Origin: Sedimentitalea arenosa
Lineage (GTDB): Bacteria; Pseudomonadota; Alphaproteobacteria; Rhodobacterales; Rhodobacteraceae
Direction of reading: 5' to 3'
Length of the DNA: 64,000 bases
NCBI RefSeq assembly: GCF_016428585.1
Contig: NZ_JAELVR010000006.1
Location: 124,001 to 188,000 of the forward strand
The stretch's first letter is position 1. The number at the start of each line of letters is the position of its first letter. The notes under the pieces were generated by a model. That model searched no databases. It saw nothing but the letters and a program-made list of their open reading frames with translations, and was not told the DNA's origin. Positions 46,454 to 55,284 of the stretch are shown piece by piece. Position numbers and translations under genes: made by a program.

Positions 46454-47557
46454 TCAGCCCCGATTGCCTGCCACGCTCTTCAGTTCGCTCAAAATTTCCG
46501 CGCTATGCTGACCACGATCGGGCGGGTCGGTCGGAACCTGCGGCCCGCTGTTGGAAAAACGCGGTGCCGGCATCGCCTGCAACAGCCCGAAGGCTTCGAC
46601 CCACATGCCTCGATCCGCGTTGATTCCGTGCCGCGCCGCCTGATGCGGGCTTAGCACCGGCGCCACGCAAGCATCGGTTCCGGCAAAGATCTTCTCCCAA
46701 TGATCGCGCGTCCGGGTCAGGAAGCGTTGCTCGACCAGGGCAGATTGCTGCGGCCATTTTCGGCGGTTCATCTGCTCCGCCATGTCAGGATGATCCACCA
46801 ACCCGATCAGATCGAGGAACTGGCGGTAGAACTGCGGTTCGATACACTGCACGCTCATGAACCCACCGTCGGAGCAGCGATAGCTTCGGCTCCACGGCGG
46901 ACCGTCCAACAGGCTTTGGCCCCGCTCCTCGCTCAACATGCCGGCCCCGGCCAGCGCCATCAGCAGGTTCAGGCTGTTGGCGGACCCATCGACGATCGCC
47001 GCGTCGACCACCGTACCCTCGCCCGTCGCGCGCGCTTTCATGATCCCCATCAGAATTCCGATCACGAGGTAGAGGCCGCCACCCGCGATATCACCCAGAA
47101 CGGTCGGAGTCGCAAATGGCTCGGCCCCGGGTGGCGATGCATACCACAGCGCTCCGGAAAGGCTGGCATAGTTCATGTCGTGTCCGGCAGAGCGGGCTAG
47201 ATGCCCTTCCTGCCCCCAGCCGGTCATCCGCCCGAACACGAGCCGCGGATTGATGGCATGGCACTCTGCCGGCCCGATGTCGAGACGCTCCATCACACCA
47301 GGGCGGAAACCTTCAATCAGCGCATCGGCTGTGCCCACGAGTTTCAGGAAAGTTGCAACGTCGTCGGGATCTTTCAGATCGAGCGCGATGGAGCGCTTGT
47401 TTCGGTCCAGAAGGCTCTTGGTGGGATAGCCCGGCGCCAGTTTCGCGTCCTTGCGATGCACGACGATCACATCCGCCCCGTGATCGGCCAGCATCATCCC
47501 TGCGAACGGCCCCGGCCCCAGACCTTCGACTTCGATGATGCGCGTACCGTCCAGCAT
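46454..47557 (-). CDS. CaiB/BaiF family CoA-transferase (alpha-methylacyl-CoA racemase-like)
   Basis: The 367-residue product is a class III CoA-transferase family member. The N-terminus GTRIIEVEGLGPGPFAGMML, the region LDRNKRSIALDLKDP and the GHDMNYASLSGAL segment (with the family Asp) match alpha-methylacyl-CoA racemases (Amacr). Members convert 2-methylacyl-CoA epimers or move CoA between acids; which applies here is unknown. It is flanked by cell-wall genes, not by an acyl-CoA operon. Confidence 0.85.
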   Translation of the reverse strand: MLDGTRIIEVEGLGPGPFAGMMLADHGADVIVVHRKDAKLAPGYPTKSLLDRNKRSIALDLKDPDDVATFLKLVGTADALIEGFRPGVMERLDIGPAECHAINPRLVFGRMTGWGQEGHLARSAGHDMNYASLSGALWYASPPGAEPFATPTVLGDIAGGGLYLVIGILMGIMKARATGEGTVVDAAIVDGSANSLNLLMALAGAGMLSEERGQSLLDGPPWSRSYRCSDGGFMSVQCIEPQFYRQFLDLIGLVDHPDMAEQMNRRKWPQQSALVEQRFLTRTRDHWEKIFAGTDACVAPVLSPHQAARHGINADRGMWVEAFGLLQAMPAPRFSNSGPQVPTDPPDRGQHSAEILSELKSVAGNRG

Positions 47558-47686
47558 GGGTGTATCCCTTGTTTGTCAAATGGTGCCCCTGACGCGACAC
47601 GCGTAAAAGGCCGTCGCGATCAATAGCCCTGGCCGAAATCCAGTGCGAGTCAGGTCCTTGTTCTGCTCTGAACCCTCGCGATTTCG

Positions 47687-47708
47687 AAAATTGCCTCGCG
47701 GGCGAGGC
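47687..47708 (-). terminator. Weak intrinsic terminator after the second L,D-transpeptidase
   Basis: On the minus strand GCCTCG-CCCG-CGAGGC is followed by AATTTTCG. A 6-bp stem with a short T-run, about 110 nt after the gene ending at 47818. The remaining gap to 47558 shows no gene. Confidence 0.45.
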
Positions 47709-47817
47709 TATGCAACGACACGAAATCCGACGATAGCCACAAGAGCGCCCAGAATTTGAGATCAGATTTGGACCAATCCCACCGGCATCCGATCCACCTG
47801 AAACCGGACTCGAACCC

Positions 47818-48318
47818 TCAGGCCCGCAGTGTGATAAGCGTGCCGATCTGAACCATCGCATAGATCTCCTCGATCTCTTCGTTCTCGACCGCGATGCACC
47901 CGGCGGTCCAGTCTCTTCCCTTGGCCTTTTCGTTGTTTGGCTGGCCGTGGATGAAAATGTCGCCGCCGGGGTTCTGACCGATGGCGCGAGCCCGGGCGAT
48001 GTCCTGCGCGTTGGGATAGGAAATCCCGACCGACAGATGGAAGGCGCTGCGCGGATTGCGACGGTCGATCAAATAGCTACCCTCCGGCGTCTTGCCGTCA
48101 CCACGAACCTGCTTGTGGCCCTCCGGCGCGAAGCCGAGATGGAAGTTGTAGGCTTTCAGGATGTCTTCGTTGTGCAACAGGAACATCCGCCGGTCGGCCT
48201 TGTTCACAACGACGGACGTCACCTCGGGCCCGTTGTAGGTCAGGAATTTCGGGCCGCTGCTGCATCCCGCAACAGCAAGTGTCGATAATGCCCCCAGTCC
48301 GAATACGCGCCGTTTCAT
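47818..48318 (-). CDS. L,D-transpeptidase (YkuD family), lipoprotein
   Basis: The 166-residue product has a lipoprotein signal ending LAVAGC (lipidated Cys18) and a YkuD domain (about 33-166) with HGQPNNEKAKG and DWTAGCIAVENEEI, containing the nucleophilic Cys. It is distinct from the other YkuD protein at 45106-45714, having a different signal type and a shorter catalytic domain. Earlier in-frame ATG codons would place the lipobox deep inside, so 48318 is chosen. Confidence 0.88.
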   Translation of the reverse strand: MKRRVFGLGALSTLAVAGCSSGPKFLTYNGPEVTSVVVNKADRRMFLLHNEDILKAYNFHLGFAPEGHKQVRGDGKTPEGSYLIDRRNPRSAFHLSVGISYPNAQDIARARAIGQNPGGDIFIHGQPNNEKAKGRDWTAGCIAVENEEIEEIYAMVQIGTLITLRA

Positions 48319-48418
48319 GATCTGCTCACTTTTTTTGACTCGGTTTTGCCTCTCGTGCTGATTATAGCCGCGAGCGCGTGCCGCAAAATCACATTTCAGT
48401 CTGGAAGTACGAATTTCT

Positions 48419-49645
48419 TCAAATGTGGCTGCGCGAAAAGGCGGCAGCGAGTTCCACATGCGCGGACCAGCGGAACTGGTCGACCACCTGCACCCATTGC
48501 AGATCAAAGCCCGCATCGACCAACCGCCGCGCGTCGCGGGCAAAGGTGACCGGGTTGCAAGAGACACAAGCGATACGGGCCAGGTCCGACTGCGCCAATT
48601 CCGCAATCTGGGCTTCGGCTCCGGCACGGGGCGGGTCAAGCAGCGCCATGTCGAACCTTGCCAGTTCATCCGGCATCAGCGGACGGCGAAACAGGTCGCG
48701 CGTCACCGCGTCCACCCGCTTCAATCCGTCCGCCTGTCGCCAGCCCTGGTCCAGTGCGGCGACCATGTCGCGATCCCCTTCGATCGCCATGACCTCGGCC
48801 GCCTGCGCCAATGGCAGGCTGAACGTACCGCACCCCGCGAACAGATCGACGATGTGCGACGCCCCCTCTGCAACTTCGCGCACCGCGTTCAGCAACGCGG
48901 TCTCTCCGTGTTTCGTCGCCTGAAGAAACGCGCCCGGCGGCGGCACCACGCGGGCAGAGCCGAAGTGCTGGAACGGGGCTTCGCGCAGGGCAATGACCTC
49001 GTCCCCCCATGCCAGCCGCGCAAGCTGATGCTGCTCAGCCGCCTGCGCGAGGCTGACCCGCAACGGACCGTCGAGCGGCTTGCCACCGCTCGCCGCGACG
49101 TCGAGACCGGCGCCAGAGAGCGTCAGCGTGACCGCCAGCTCGCCCTTGCGGCTGGCACCCAGCACGGCCAGCGCTTCGGAAATCGCCAGACCGTCCAGCG
49201 CCCTCGGGTCGAGCAATTGGCACTCCGGAATCTGGGTGATGACATCCGAGGCGCGCCCATGGAAGCCAGCCAGCGCGCCCTTCTTGGTGCGCCGAACAGA
49301 TATGACCGCGCGGCGGCGCGAGCGCGGTGGCGAGGTCACGATGGGCCGCATCGGCGCGCTCAGCCCCTGCGCGGAAAGGGCCGCAGACACGACCTGCTGC
49401 TTCCAATCGGCAACGAAGGCGTCCGACGCGTGCTGTAGTTGGCAGCCGCCACAGGACTTGTAGTGCCGGCATGGCGGCTGCACCCGGTCCGATGACGGCG
49501 TCACGATGCGAATGTCCGTCAACGAGTCGCCTGCGTGTGTGCCTGTCACGACCTCACCGGGCAGGCTGCGGGGCACGTATACCGGCCCGTCCGCGATGCC
49601 ATCGCCCTGATGGCCCAAGCGTTTGATCGTGAATTCCATCGTCAT
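48419..49645 (-). CDS. 23S rRNA uracil-5-methyltransferase, RlmD/RumA type
   Basis: The 408-residue product has a TRAM domain (about 1-55), an iron-sulfur cluster site CRHYKSCGGCQLQ plus a further Cys in IPECQLL, SAM motif I HIVDLFAGCGTFSLPLA, and the catalytic Cys in VSCNPVTFARD. This is the RumA/TrmA family; the iron-sulfur site favours RlmC/RlmD over TrmA. Start at 49645 (MTMEFTIKRLG) with AGG upstream; an ATG two codons later is also possible. Which uridine is modified is unknown. Confidence 0.88.
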   Translation of the reverse strand: MTMEFTIKRLGHQGDGIADGPVYVPRSLPGEVVTGTHAGDSLTDIRIVTPSSDRVQPPCRHYKSCGGCQLQHASDAFVADWKQQVVSAALSAQGLSAPMRPIVTSPPRSRRRAVISVRRTKKGALAGFHGRASDVITQIPECQLLDPRALDGLAISEALAVLGASRKGELAVTLTLSGAGLDVAASGGKPLDGPLRVSLAQAAEQHQLARLAWGDEVIALREAPFQHFGSARVVPPPGAFLQATKHGETALLNAVREVAEGASHIVDLFAGCGTFSLPLAQAAEVMAIEGDRDMVAALDQGWRQADGLKRVDAVTRDLFRRPLMPDELARFDMALLDPPRAGAEAQIAELAQSDLARIACVSCNPVTFARDARRLVDAGFDLQWVQVVDQFRWSAHVELAAAFSRSHI

Positions 49646-49684
49646 GTCTGCCTGATAGCTTGCACCCGGTGCGCGCAACAGCCC

Positions 49685-51517
49685 CTATTCGGCGGCCTCT
49701 GTTCCGATGAAGCCGCCGGACTGGCGGTTCCAGAACTGGGCATAAAGCCCGCCCCGCGCCAGCAGGGCGGAATGGGTTCCGCTTTCGACGATGCGGCCCC
49801 GGTCCATGACGATGATCCGGTCCATCTCGGACAGGGTCGACAGGCGATGCGCGATCGCCAGAACCGTCTTGCCTTCCATCACCCGGTGCAGCGCTGTCTG
49901 GATCGAGGCTTCGACCTCGGAATCGAGCGCGCTGGTGGCCTCGTCAAGCACGAGGATCGGAGCGTCCTTCAGGATCGCGCGCGCCAGAGCGATGCGCTGG
50001 CGTTGTCCGCCCGACAGCTTGACGCCGCGCTCGCCCAGATGGGCGTCATAGCCGGTGCGGCCCTTGAAATCCTGCAGGTCGGTGATGAACTCGTGCGCTT
50101 CGGCCTTTTCGGCCGCGGCGACCAACTCGGCCTCGGTCGCATCGGGGCGACCATAGAGGATGTTGTCACGCGCCGAGCGATTGAACATGGCGGTTTCCTG
50201 CGTCACCATCCCGATCTGGCGGCGCAGGCTTTCCTGCGTCACATGCTCCAGATCCTGTCCGTCGATCAGGATGCGCCCGTCTTCTCCCGTGTAGAGCCGC
50301 AACAACAACGACACGAGCGTCGATTTGCCGGCACCGGATGCACCCACGATGCCCAGCTTCTCGCCGGCCTGCACCGTCAGGTCGATGTCCTGCACCCCCC
50401 CAACGTCGCGGCCATAGGCAAAGCTTACGTGGTCAAACACGATCTCGCCCGCCGGGACCTTCAGATCGGTTGCGTCCGGGGCGTCGACGACGCGCGCGCG
50501 CGGCGTCAGCGTGCGCATCCCGTCCTCGATCTCGCCCACGTTGGAATAGATCGCCATCAGGGTGAAACTGACCCAGCCCGTCATCTGCGCGATGCGGATC
50601 GCCACCGCTCCAGCCGCGACGATATCGCCCTCGCTGGCCATGCCCCTCTGCCACAGAAGCAGCGTACCGCCGATCAGCAGGACCGGCAAAACCCCGGCCA
50701 GCGTCATCAGGCACAGCCGGAACCCGGCGGCCAGGTATCCAAAGGCCAGTGCCCGCTGGCGAAACGCGCCCATCGCGCCGAGGGCTGCGCGGTCCTCGTG
50801 ATCGGCATGGGCGAACAGCTTGACCGTCTTGATGTTGGTGATTGTGTCGACCACCTGCCCTGACACCATCGCCCGCGCGCCGGCGCGCGCCGCCGACCGC
50901 TTGCGCACCCGGGGCATGAACCATGCAATCATTGCAAAATAGGCCAGAAGCCAGACCAGGAAGACAAGCGTCACGCGCACGTCTATTGTCGTCAACAGGA
51001 TCATCGAGCCCAGCAAAGAGGCCAACGCAAAGGCCACGACGTTGATGACCTCGGCCGCGACATCGGTGACCGCGCGCGCCGCCTGCATCTGCTTCTGCGC
51101 GATCCTTCCCGCGAAATCGTCGTCGAAGAATCCGATCGACTGACCCAGGGTCCAGCGGTGCAGCCGCGACAGCACCAAAGGGTTGACGTTGGGCTGCACG
51201 ATGATCGCGTTCGATGCGGCGGACAGGCCGAATAGCAGGGGCCGCGCGATCAGGAAGAAGGCGACAGCCACGGCGATCATCGCGGTGTTGGACCCATCGA
51301 AGAAGCCGTCGGGCGTGCTGGCGACGGCCGAGTCGATCACCATCCCCAGGATCAGCGCCGTGCCGGCTTCGAGCGCGCCGGCCGCCGCCGACAGCAGCGC
51401 CGCCAGCCACAGGGCCGGCCAGGCACCCGCCAGACACCAACGCATGAACGCGCCCAGTGTTTGCGGCGGCGGGCCTTCCGCCCTGCGAAAAGGGTCGATC
51501 CAGCTTTCGATGCTCAT
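49685..51517 (-). CDS. ABC exporter half-transporter (membrane plus ATPase)
   Basis: The 610-residue product has six predicted membrane helices (about 25-310) fused to an ATPase domain with Walker A GASGAGKST, signature LSGGQRQRIALARAIL and Walker B ILVLDEATSALD. This is the MsbA/multidrug half-transporter layout. It overlaps the paralogous gene upstream by ATGA (51514-51517), so the two are probably cotranslated and form a heterodimer. The substrate is unknown. Confidence 0.93.
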   Translation of the reverse strand: MSIESWIDPFRRAEGPPPQTLGAFMRWCLAGAWPALWLAALLSAAAGALEAGTALILGMVIDSAVASTPDGFFDGSNTAMIAVAVAFFLIARPLLFGLSAASNAIIVQPNVNPLVLSRLHRWTLGQSIGFFDDDFAGRIAQKQMQAARAVTDVAAEVINVVAFALASLLGSMILLTTIDVRVTLVFLVWLLAYFAMIAWFMPRVRKRSAARAGARAMVSGQVVDTITNIKTVKLFAHADHEDRAALGAMGAFRQRALAFGYLAAGFRLCLMTLAGVLPVLLIGGTLLLWQRGMASEGDIVAAGAVAIRIAQMTGWVSFTLMAIYSNVGEIEDGMRTLTPRARVVDAPDATDLKVPAGEIVFDHVSFAYGRDVGGVQDIDLTVQAGEKLGIVGASGAGKSTLVSLLLRLYTGEDGRILIDGQDLEHVTQESLRRQIGMVTQETAMFNRSARDNILYGRPDATEAELVAAAEKAEAHEFITDLQDFKGRTGYDAHLGERGVKLSGGQRQRIALARAILKDAPILVLDEATSALDSEVEASIQTALHRVMEGKTVLAIAHRLSTLSEMDRIIVMDRGRIVESGTHSALLARGGLYAQFWNRQSGGFIGTEAAE

Positions 51518-53352
51518 TCCGCCGCCTCCGGGTTCAGGAACCCGCCGGATTGGCGCGCCCAGAACTGCGCATATAGGCCACCCTGCGCCAAAAGCGCGGA
51601 ATGGCTTCCCTCTTCGACGATGCGGCCTTCGTCCATCACCAGGATACGGTCCATTTGCGCGATCGTGGACAGGCGATGCGCGATTGCGATCACCGTCTTG
51701 CCATGCATCATGCCATAGAGCGTGTCCTGGATGGCGGCTTCAACCTCACTGTCCAGCGCGCTGGTGGCCTCGTCCAGCACCAGGATTGGCGCGTCCTTCA
51801 GGATCACGCGCGCCAGAGTCACGCGCTGCCTCTGCCCGCCAGAGAGCTTCACACCTCTCTCGCCCACATGCGAGTCATAGCCGGTACGTCCCTGCGGATC
51901 GGCCAAGTCGAGGATGAAGTCATGCGCCTCTGCCTGCCTGGCTGCGGCGATCATTTCATCCTCGGTGGCGTCTGGACGACCGTAGAGGATGTTGTCCCGC
52001 ACCGAGCGGTGCAGCAGCGCGCTGTCCTGCTGAACCATGCCGATATGGCTGCGCAAACTGTCCTGCGTGACGGCGGTGATGTCCTGCCCGTCGATCAGGA
52101 TCTGCCCCGACTCCGGGTCGTAGAAGCGCAGCAGAAGCTTGACCAAAGTGGATTTTCCCGCCCCCGAGCGTCCGATCAACCCGACCTTTTCACCCGGCGC
52201 GATGCTCAGGCTGATCCGGTCGAGTCCCCCCGCGCCGCGCCCGTAGTGATGAGACAATGCACGGATCTCGATCTTGCCTTCGACAAGGCGCAGCGGCTTC
52301 GCGTCGGGATCGTCCACGAGGTCGACCGGCTGGGCAATCGTTTGCATCCCCTCCGCGACGACGCCCAATTGCCGGAAGAACGTGGTCAGCGCCCACATGA
52401 TCCAGCCGGTCATGGCATTCAGCCGCAGGGTCAGGGCAGTCGCCGCCGCCACCACGCCGACCGAGGCCGTGCCCTGCGCCCAAAGGTAAATCGCCCAGCC
52501 GACCACTCCGACGATCAGCAAGCCGTTCAGCGTCACCAGCGCCATGTCCATCTTGGTGTAGATGCGCATCTCGGTCTGGAAGGTGCTGCGGGTCTTCTCG
52601 ATGGCCTCCTTCGCATAGCTCAACTCACGGTCATGATGGGCGAACATCTTGACCGAATGGATGTTGGTATAGCTGTCCACCACTCGCCCCGTGACCGTCG
52701 ATCGCGCATCCGAGGCCGCTTGTGACGCCGGGCCGACGCGCCGGACCGTCCAGCGGATCAGCAGGGCGTAGAGCGCAAACCAGACCAGCAGGGGCAGAAG
52801 CAGGCGCAGATCCGCCGCCGCCAGCAGGATCGCCGCGCCGATCAGATAGGCCAACGAGAACGAGATCGCGTCGAAGACTTGGAACACGACCTCGCCCGCC
52901 GCCGGGGGAGTCTGCATGATCCGGTTGGCGATGCGGCCTGCAAAGTCGTTCTCGAACCAGCCGACGGACTGGCGCAGCACATGCTTGTGCGCTCTCCAGC
53001 GGATCAAGGTACCGAAATTGGGCAGGATCGCGTTGTTGAGCAGCGCGACATCCAGCATGTGCAGAAGGGGGCGCAGGAACACGATGAACAGGCCGACGGC
53101 GATCAGTTCGACGTCATGGGCGGCAAGCACCTCGGCCGGATCTCCACCCAGCAGGTCGACGACCCGGCCCATGTAGTAGATCAGCCCGATCTCGATCGCG
53201 GCCACGACGACCGACAGCACCGCGGTCCAGAAGAACACGCGACGGAACGGTTCTGCATAGAGTTTCATGAACGGCCACAGCCGCGTCGGCGGGCGGTCCC
53301 GCTCGGGGTAGTCGCAATAGGGATCTACGAGATTTTCAAAGAAACGAAACAT
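51514..53352 (-). CDS. ABC exporter half-transporter (partner)
   Basis: The 612-residue product has an N-terminal extension rich in aromatic residues (MFRFFENLVDPYCDYPERDR), six membrane segments (about 45-325) and an ATPase domain (GRSGAGKST; LSGGQRQRVTLARVIL; ILVLDEATSALD). It is similar to the following gene and overlaps it by 4 bp. Start at 53352 with AGGAG 9 nt upstream. Paired palindromes occur upstream at 53412-53505. Confidence 0.93.
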   Translation of the reverse strand: MFRFFENLVDPYCDYPERDRPPTRLWPFMKLYAEPFRRVFFWTAVLSVVVAAIEIGLIYYMGRVVDLLGGDPAEVLAAHDVELIAVGLFIVFLRPLLHMLDVALLNNAILPNFGTLIRWRAHKHVLRQSVGWFENDFAGRIANRIMQTPPAAGEVVFQVFDAISFSLAYLIGAAILLAAADLRLLLPLLVWFALYALLIRWTVRRVGPASQAASDARSTVTGRVVDSYTNIHSVKMFAHHDRELSYAKEAIEKTRSTFQTEMRIYTKMDMALVTLNGLLIVGVVGWAIYLWAQGTASVGVVAAATALTLRLNAMTGWIMWALTTFFRQLGVVAEGMQTIAQPVDLVDDPDAKPLRLVEGKIEIRALSHHYGRGAGGLDRISLSIAPGEKVGLIGRSGAGKSTLVKLLLRFYDPESGQILIDGQDITAVTQDSLRSHIGMVQQDSALLHRSVRDNILYGRPDATEDEMIAAARQAEAHDFILDLADPQGRTGYDSHVGERGVKLSGGQRQRVTLARVILKDAPILVLDEATSALDSEVEAAIQDTLYGMMHGKTVIAIAHRLSTIAQMDRILVMDEGRIVEEGSHSALLAQGGLYAQFWARQSGGFLNPEAAE

Positions 53353-53411
53353 GACGGATGCTCCTGGTGAGCCGGACGACAAGATGCACTGAGGGCGTCA
53401 GGTGCTGACAG

Positions 53412-53421
53412 CCCGATCGGG
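53412..53421 (+). repeat. Palindrome CCCGATCGGG, copy 1
   Basis: A perfect 10-bp palindrome, with the shared 13-bp core CCCGATCGGGGCG, 60 nt upstream of the ABC exporter start at 53352. A second copy lies 84 bp away (53496-53505), eight helical turns, which fits a looped operator. Confidence 0.6.
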
Positions 53422-53495
53422 GCGGGATATCAGCTGGCGCTGTTCCAGATCCCGTAATACATCTTGCATCCTCCGTATCTCGTGGATGCGGATTA

Positions 53496-53505
53496 CCCGA
53501 TCGGG
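53496..53505 (+). repeat. Palindrome CCCGATCGGG, copy 2
   Basis: The second copy of the 13-bp sequence CCCGATCGGGGCG in the 175-nt gap between the ABC exporter operon and cca, same orientation as copy 1. The intervening part also has the inverted repeat GCATCC/GGATGC. Confidence 0.6.
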
Positions 53506-53527
53506 GCGACAATGTCATCCGGAAATG

Positions 53528-54682
53528 TCAGGAACCCAGCAGCGCGTCGCGGCCAAGGGTAAAGCCCGAGTCGATCCACAGCTTTTCGAGCCGCGCCAAT
53601 TCCGCGCCCAGTTCGGCACCCGAAAAGCCCGGCACCAGATCGCGTGCGGCGATTGGAAAGACGGCCCGCGCGCCGGTGCCGATGCGATCCGCAAGTGCCG
53701 TGTCCCAGCCTTGACCCGACAGCGCCAGGCGCAGAAGCATGGCGTCGCGCCCATCCGTCGCGCCCAGCCGATAACCAAGTTCCTCCGGTCCGGCGGAACC
53801 GCTCGCGGCCTCCCGGATTGCAGTCAGCCGGCGGTCCTGCGCCCGGCTCAGCCGCAACGCCTCGGCAACGTCGACACCGCCAAGAACGGCAAGGCGGCGC
53901 AGCGGGTCCGGCGACATAGCCGCCTGCCCTTCGACATGCACCAGCGGCGCAAGCGCACGATCATCGGCGCCCGGCAAAAGCTGTCCCAGCGCGCCGGTCG
54001 AGCGCATCGCCGCGAGCGCAGGGGACGGATCGGGGGCTGCCAGCAGCTTCAGCATCTCGCCGCCGACGCGTTCGTGGGACAACCGCGCCAGCCCGTCGAG
54101 ATTGGCGGCGATCGCGGCCATGGCTTCGGGATCGAACCCCTTGGACTGGTCGCCATACCACGCATGGAAGCGGAAATAGCGGAGCGACCGCAGGTAGTCT
54201 TCGCGGATGCGGTCTCGCGCCTCGCCGATGAAGCGCACCCGCCGCGCGGCAAGGTCCGGCAGGCCGTCGAGCGGATCGATCACGGTGCCATCCGGGCGCG
54301 CGTAAAGCGCGTTCATGGTGAAGTCGCGACGCGCTGCGTCCTCGGCCACATCGCTCGAGAACGAAACCGTCGCATGCCGCCCGTCGGTCGCAACGTCTCG
54401 ACGGAAGGTCGTGACCTCATGTGCCACGCCGTCCCGAACCAAGGTCACCGTTCCATGATCGACGCCGGTTGGGATGACCTTGATTCCGGCGGCTTTCGCC
54501 AGTGCGATGACCGTGTCGGGGGTCGCATCGGTGGCTATGTCGATATCGCTGACCGCCACGCCCAGCAGTGCATTGCGCACACATCCACCCACAAAAAGCA
54601 CCTGGGCCCCGTCACGCTCAAGTGCTGCACAGACCGCCTGAGTCGCCGGTTCCGTCAGCCAAGGTTCAGTGATCCGGGTCAT
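53528..54682 (-). CDS. cca: CCA tRNA nucleotidyltransferase
   Basis: Adds or repairs the 3' CCA of tRNA, or performs one of the related poly(A)-polymerase-like roles. The 384-residue product has the class II nucleotidyltransferase signature FVGGCVRNALLG and DIDIATDATP (metal-binding Asp residues), the RRDFTMNALYA segment and the GARDRIREDYLRSLRYFRF-like EDxLRxxR motif. Its start overlaps the NUDIX gene stop by ATGA (54679-54682). Confidence 0.9.
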   Translation of the reverse strand: MTRITEPWLTEPATQAVCAALERDGAQVLFVGGCVRNALLGVAVSDIDIATDATPDTVIALAKAAGIKVIPTGVDHGTVTLVRDGVAHEVTTFRRDVATDGRHATVSFSSDVAEDAARRDFTMNALYARPDGTVIDPLDGLPDLAARRVRFIGEARDRIREDYLRSLRYFRFHAWYGDQSKGFDPEAMAAIAANLDGLARLSHERVGGEMLKLLAAPDPSPALAAMRSTGALGQLLPGADDRALAPLVHVEGQAAMSPDPLRRLAVLGGVDVAEALRLSRAQDRRLTAIREAASGSAGPEELGYRLGATDGRDAMLLRLALSGQGWDTALADRIGTGARAVFPIAARDLVPGFSGAELGAELARLEKLWIDSGFTLGRDALLGS

Positions 54683-55284
54683 TCCCGCACGCGCTCTGCC
54701 AGCCCCCGCAACATCCGCGCGGTGGCACCCCAGATGTAGTAGGGGCCGTACGGGACCGTGTAGTAGAAGCGCCGCTGACCGCGCCAGCGTCGCGATTCCA
54801 CCATGTAGTTCTCCGGGTTCAGAAGGTGATCGAGCGGCGTCGTGAACACCTCGTCGACCTCGCCGGGTTCGGGCACCACCCGGAATTGCTCGCGCAGAAT
54901 CGCCACCACTGGCGTGACGCGGAAACCCGTGACCGTCTCGTGCTCGGGCAGATACCCGATCACCTCGGGCAGATCTTCAGGCAACCCGATCTCCTCGCGC
55001 GCCTCGCGCAAGGCCGCCGCCGTGGTGTCGCGGTCGCCCTCGTCCTGCTTGCCACCCGGAAAGGCGATCTGACCCGGGTGGTGTTTCAGGGCCGAGGAGC
55101 GTTTTGTAAGGATCACCTCGGGCTCCGGCCCCGCCAGTGACACTGCGACCAGAACTCCGGCGGGGCGCAGCTTGCGCCCGACCGGCAGCGTGGTGTCCGG
55201 GTTCAGATCGAAATCGGACGATTGATGCCCCGCCTGGGCAAGGGCTGCGCGCAGCCGATCGGTCGGATCAGCCGGCATCGTCAT
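54679..55284 (-). CDS. CoA-type NUDIX diphosphatase (NudL-like)
   Basis: The 201-residue product has the UPF0035 segment LKHHPGQIAFPGGKQDEGD followed by a NUDIX box with REAREEIGL, as in CoA diphosphatases NudL/YeaB that trim coenzyme A to phosphopantetheine and ADP. It lies between hslO (17-bp overlap at its start) and cca (4-bp overlap). ATG at 55284 or 55278 would both serve as start. Confidence 0.88.
   Translation of the reverse strand: MTMPADPTDRLRAALAQAGHQSSDFDLNPDTTLPVGRKLRPAGVLVAVSLAGPEPEVILTKRSSALKHHPGQIAFPGGKQDEGDRDTTAAALREAREEIGLPEDLPEVIGYLPEHETVTGFRVTPVVAILREQFRVVPEPGEVDEVFTTPLDHLLNPENYMVESRRWRGQRRFYYTVPYGPYYIWGATARMLRGLAERVRE

Noticed and set aside
47790-47817. TTCGAGTCC on the minus strand, similar to a tRNA T-loop
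   Set aside because: The flanking bases do not form the T-stem and no acceptor or anticodon arm is present; it sits at the stop of a protein gene.
53402-54739. A long plus-strand open frame opposite cca
   Set aside because: It is a shadow of cca with no family similarity; the cca frame has all motifs.
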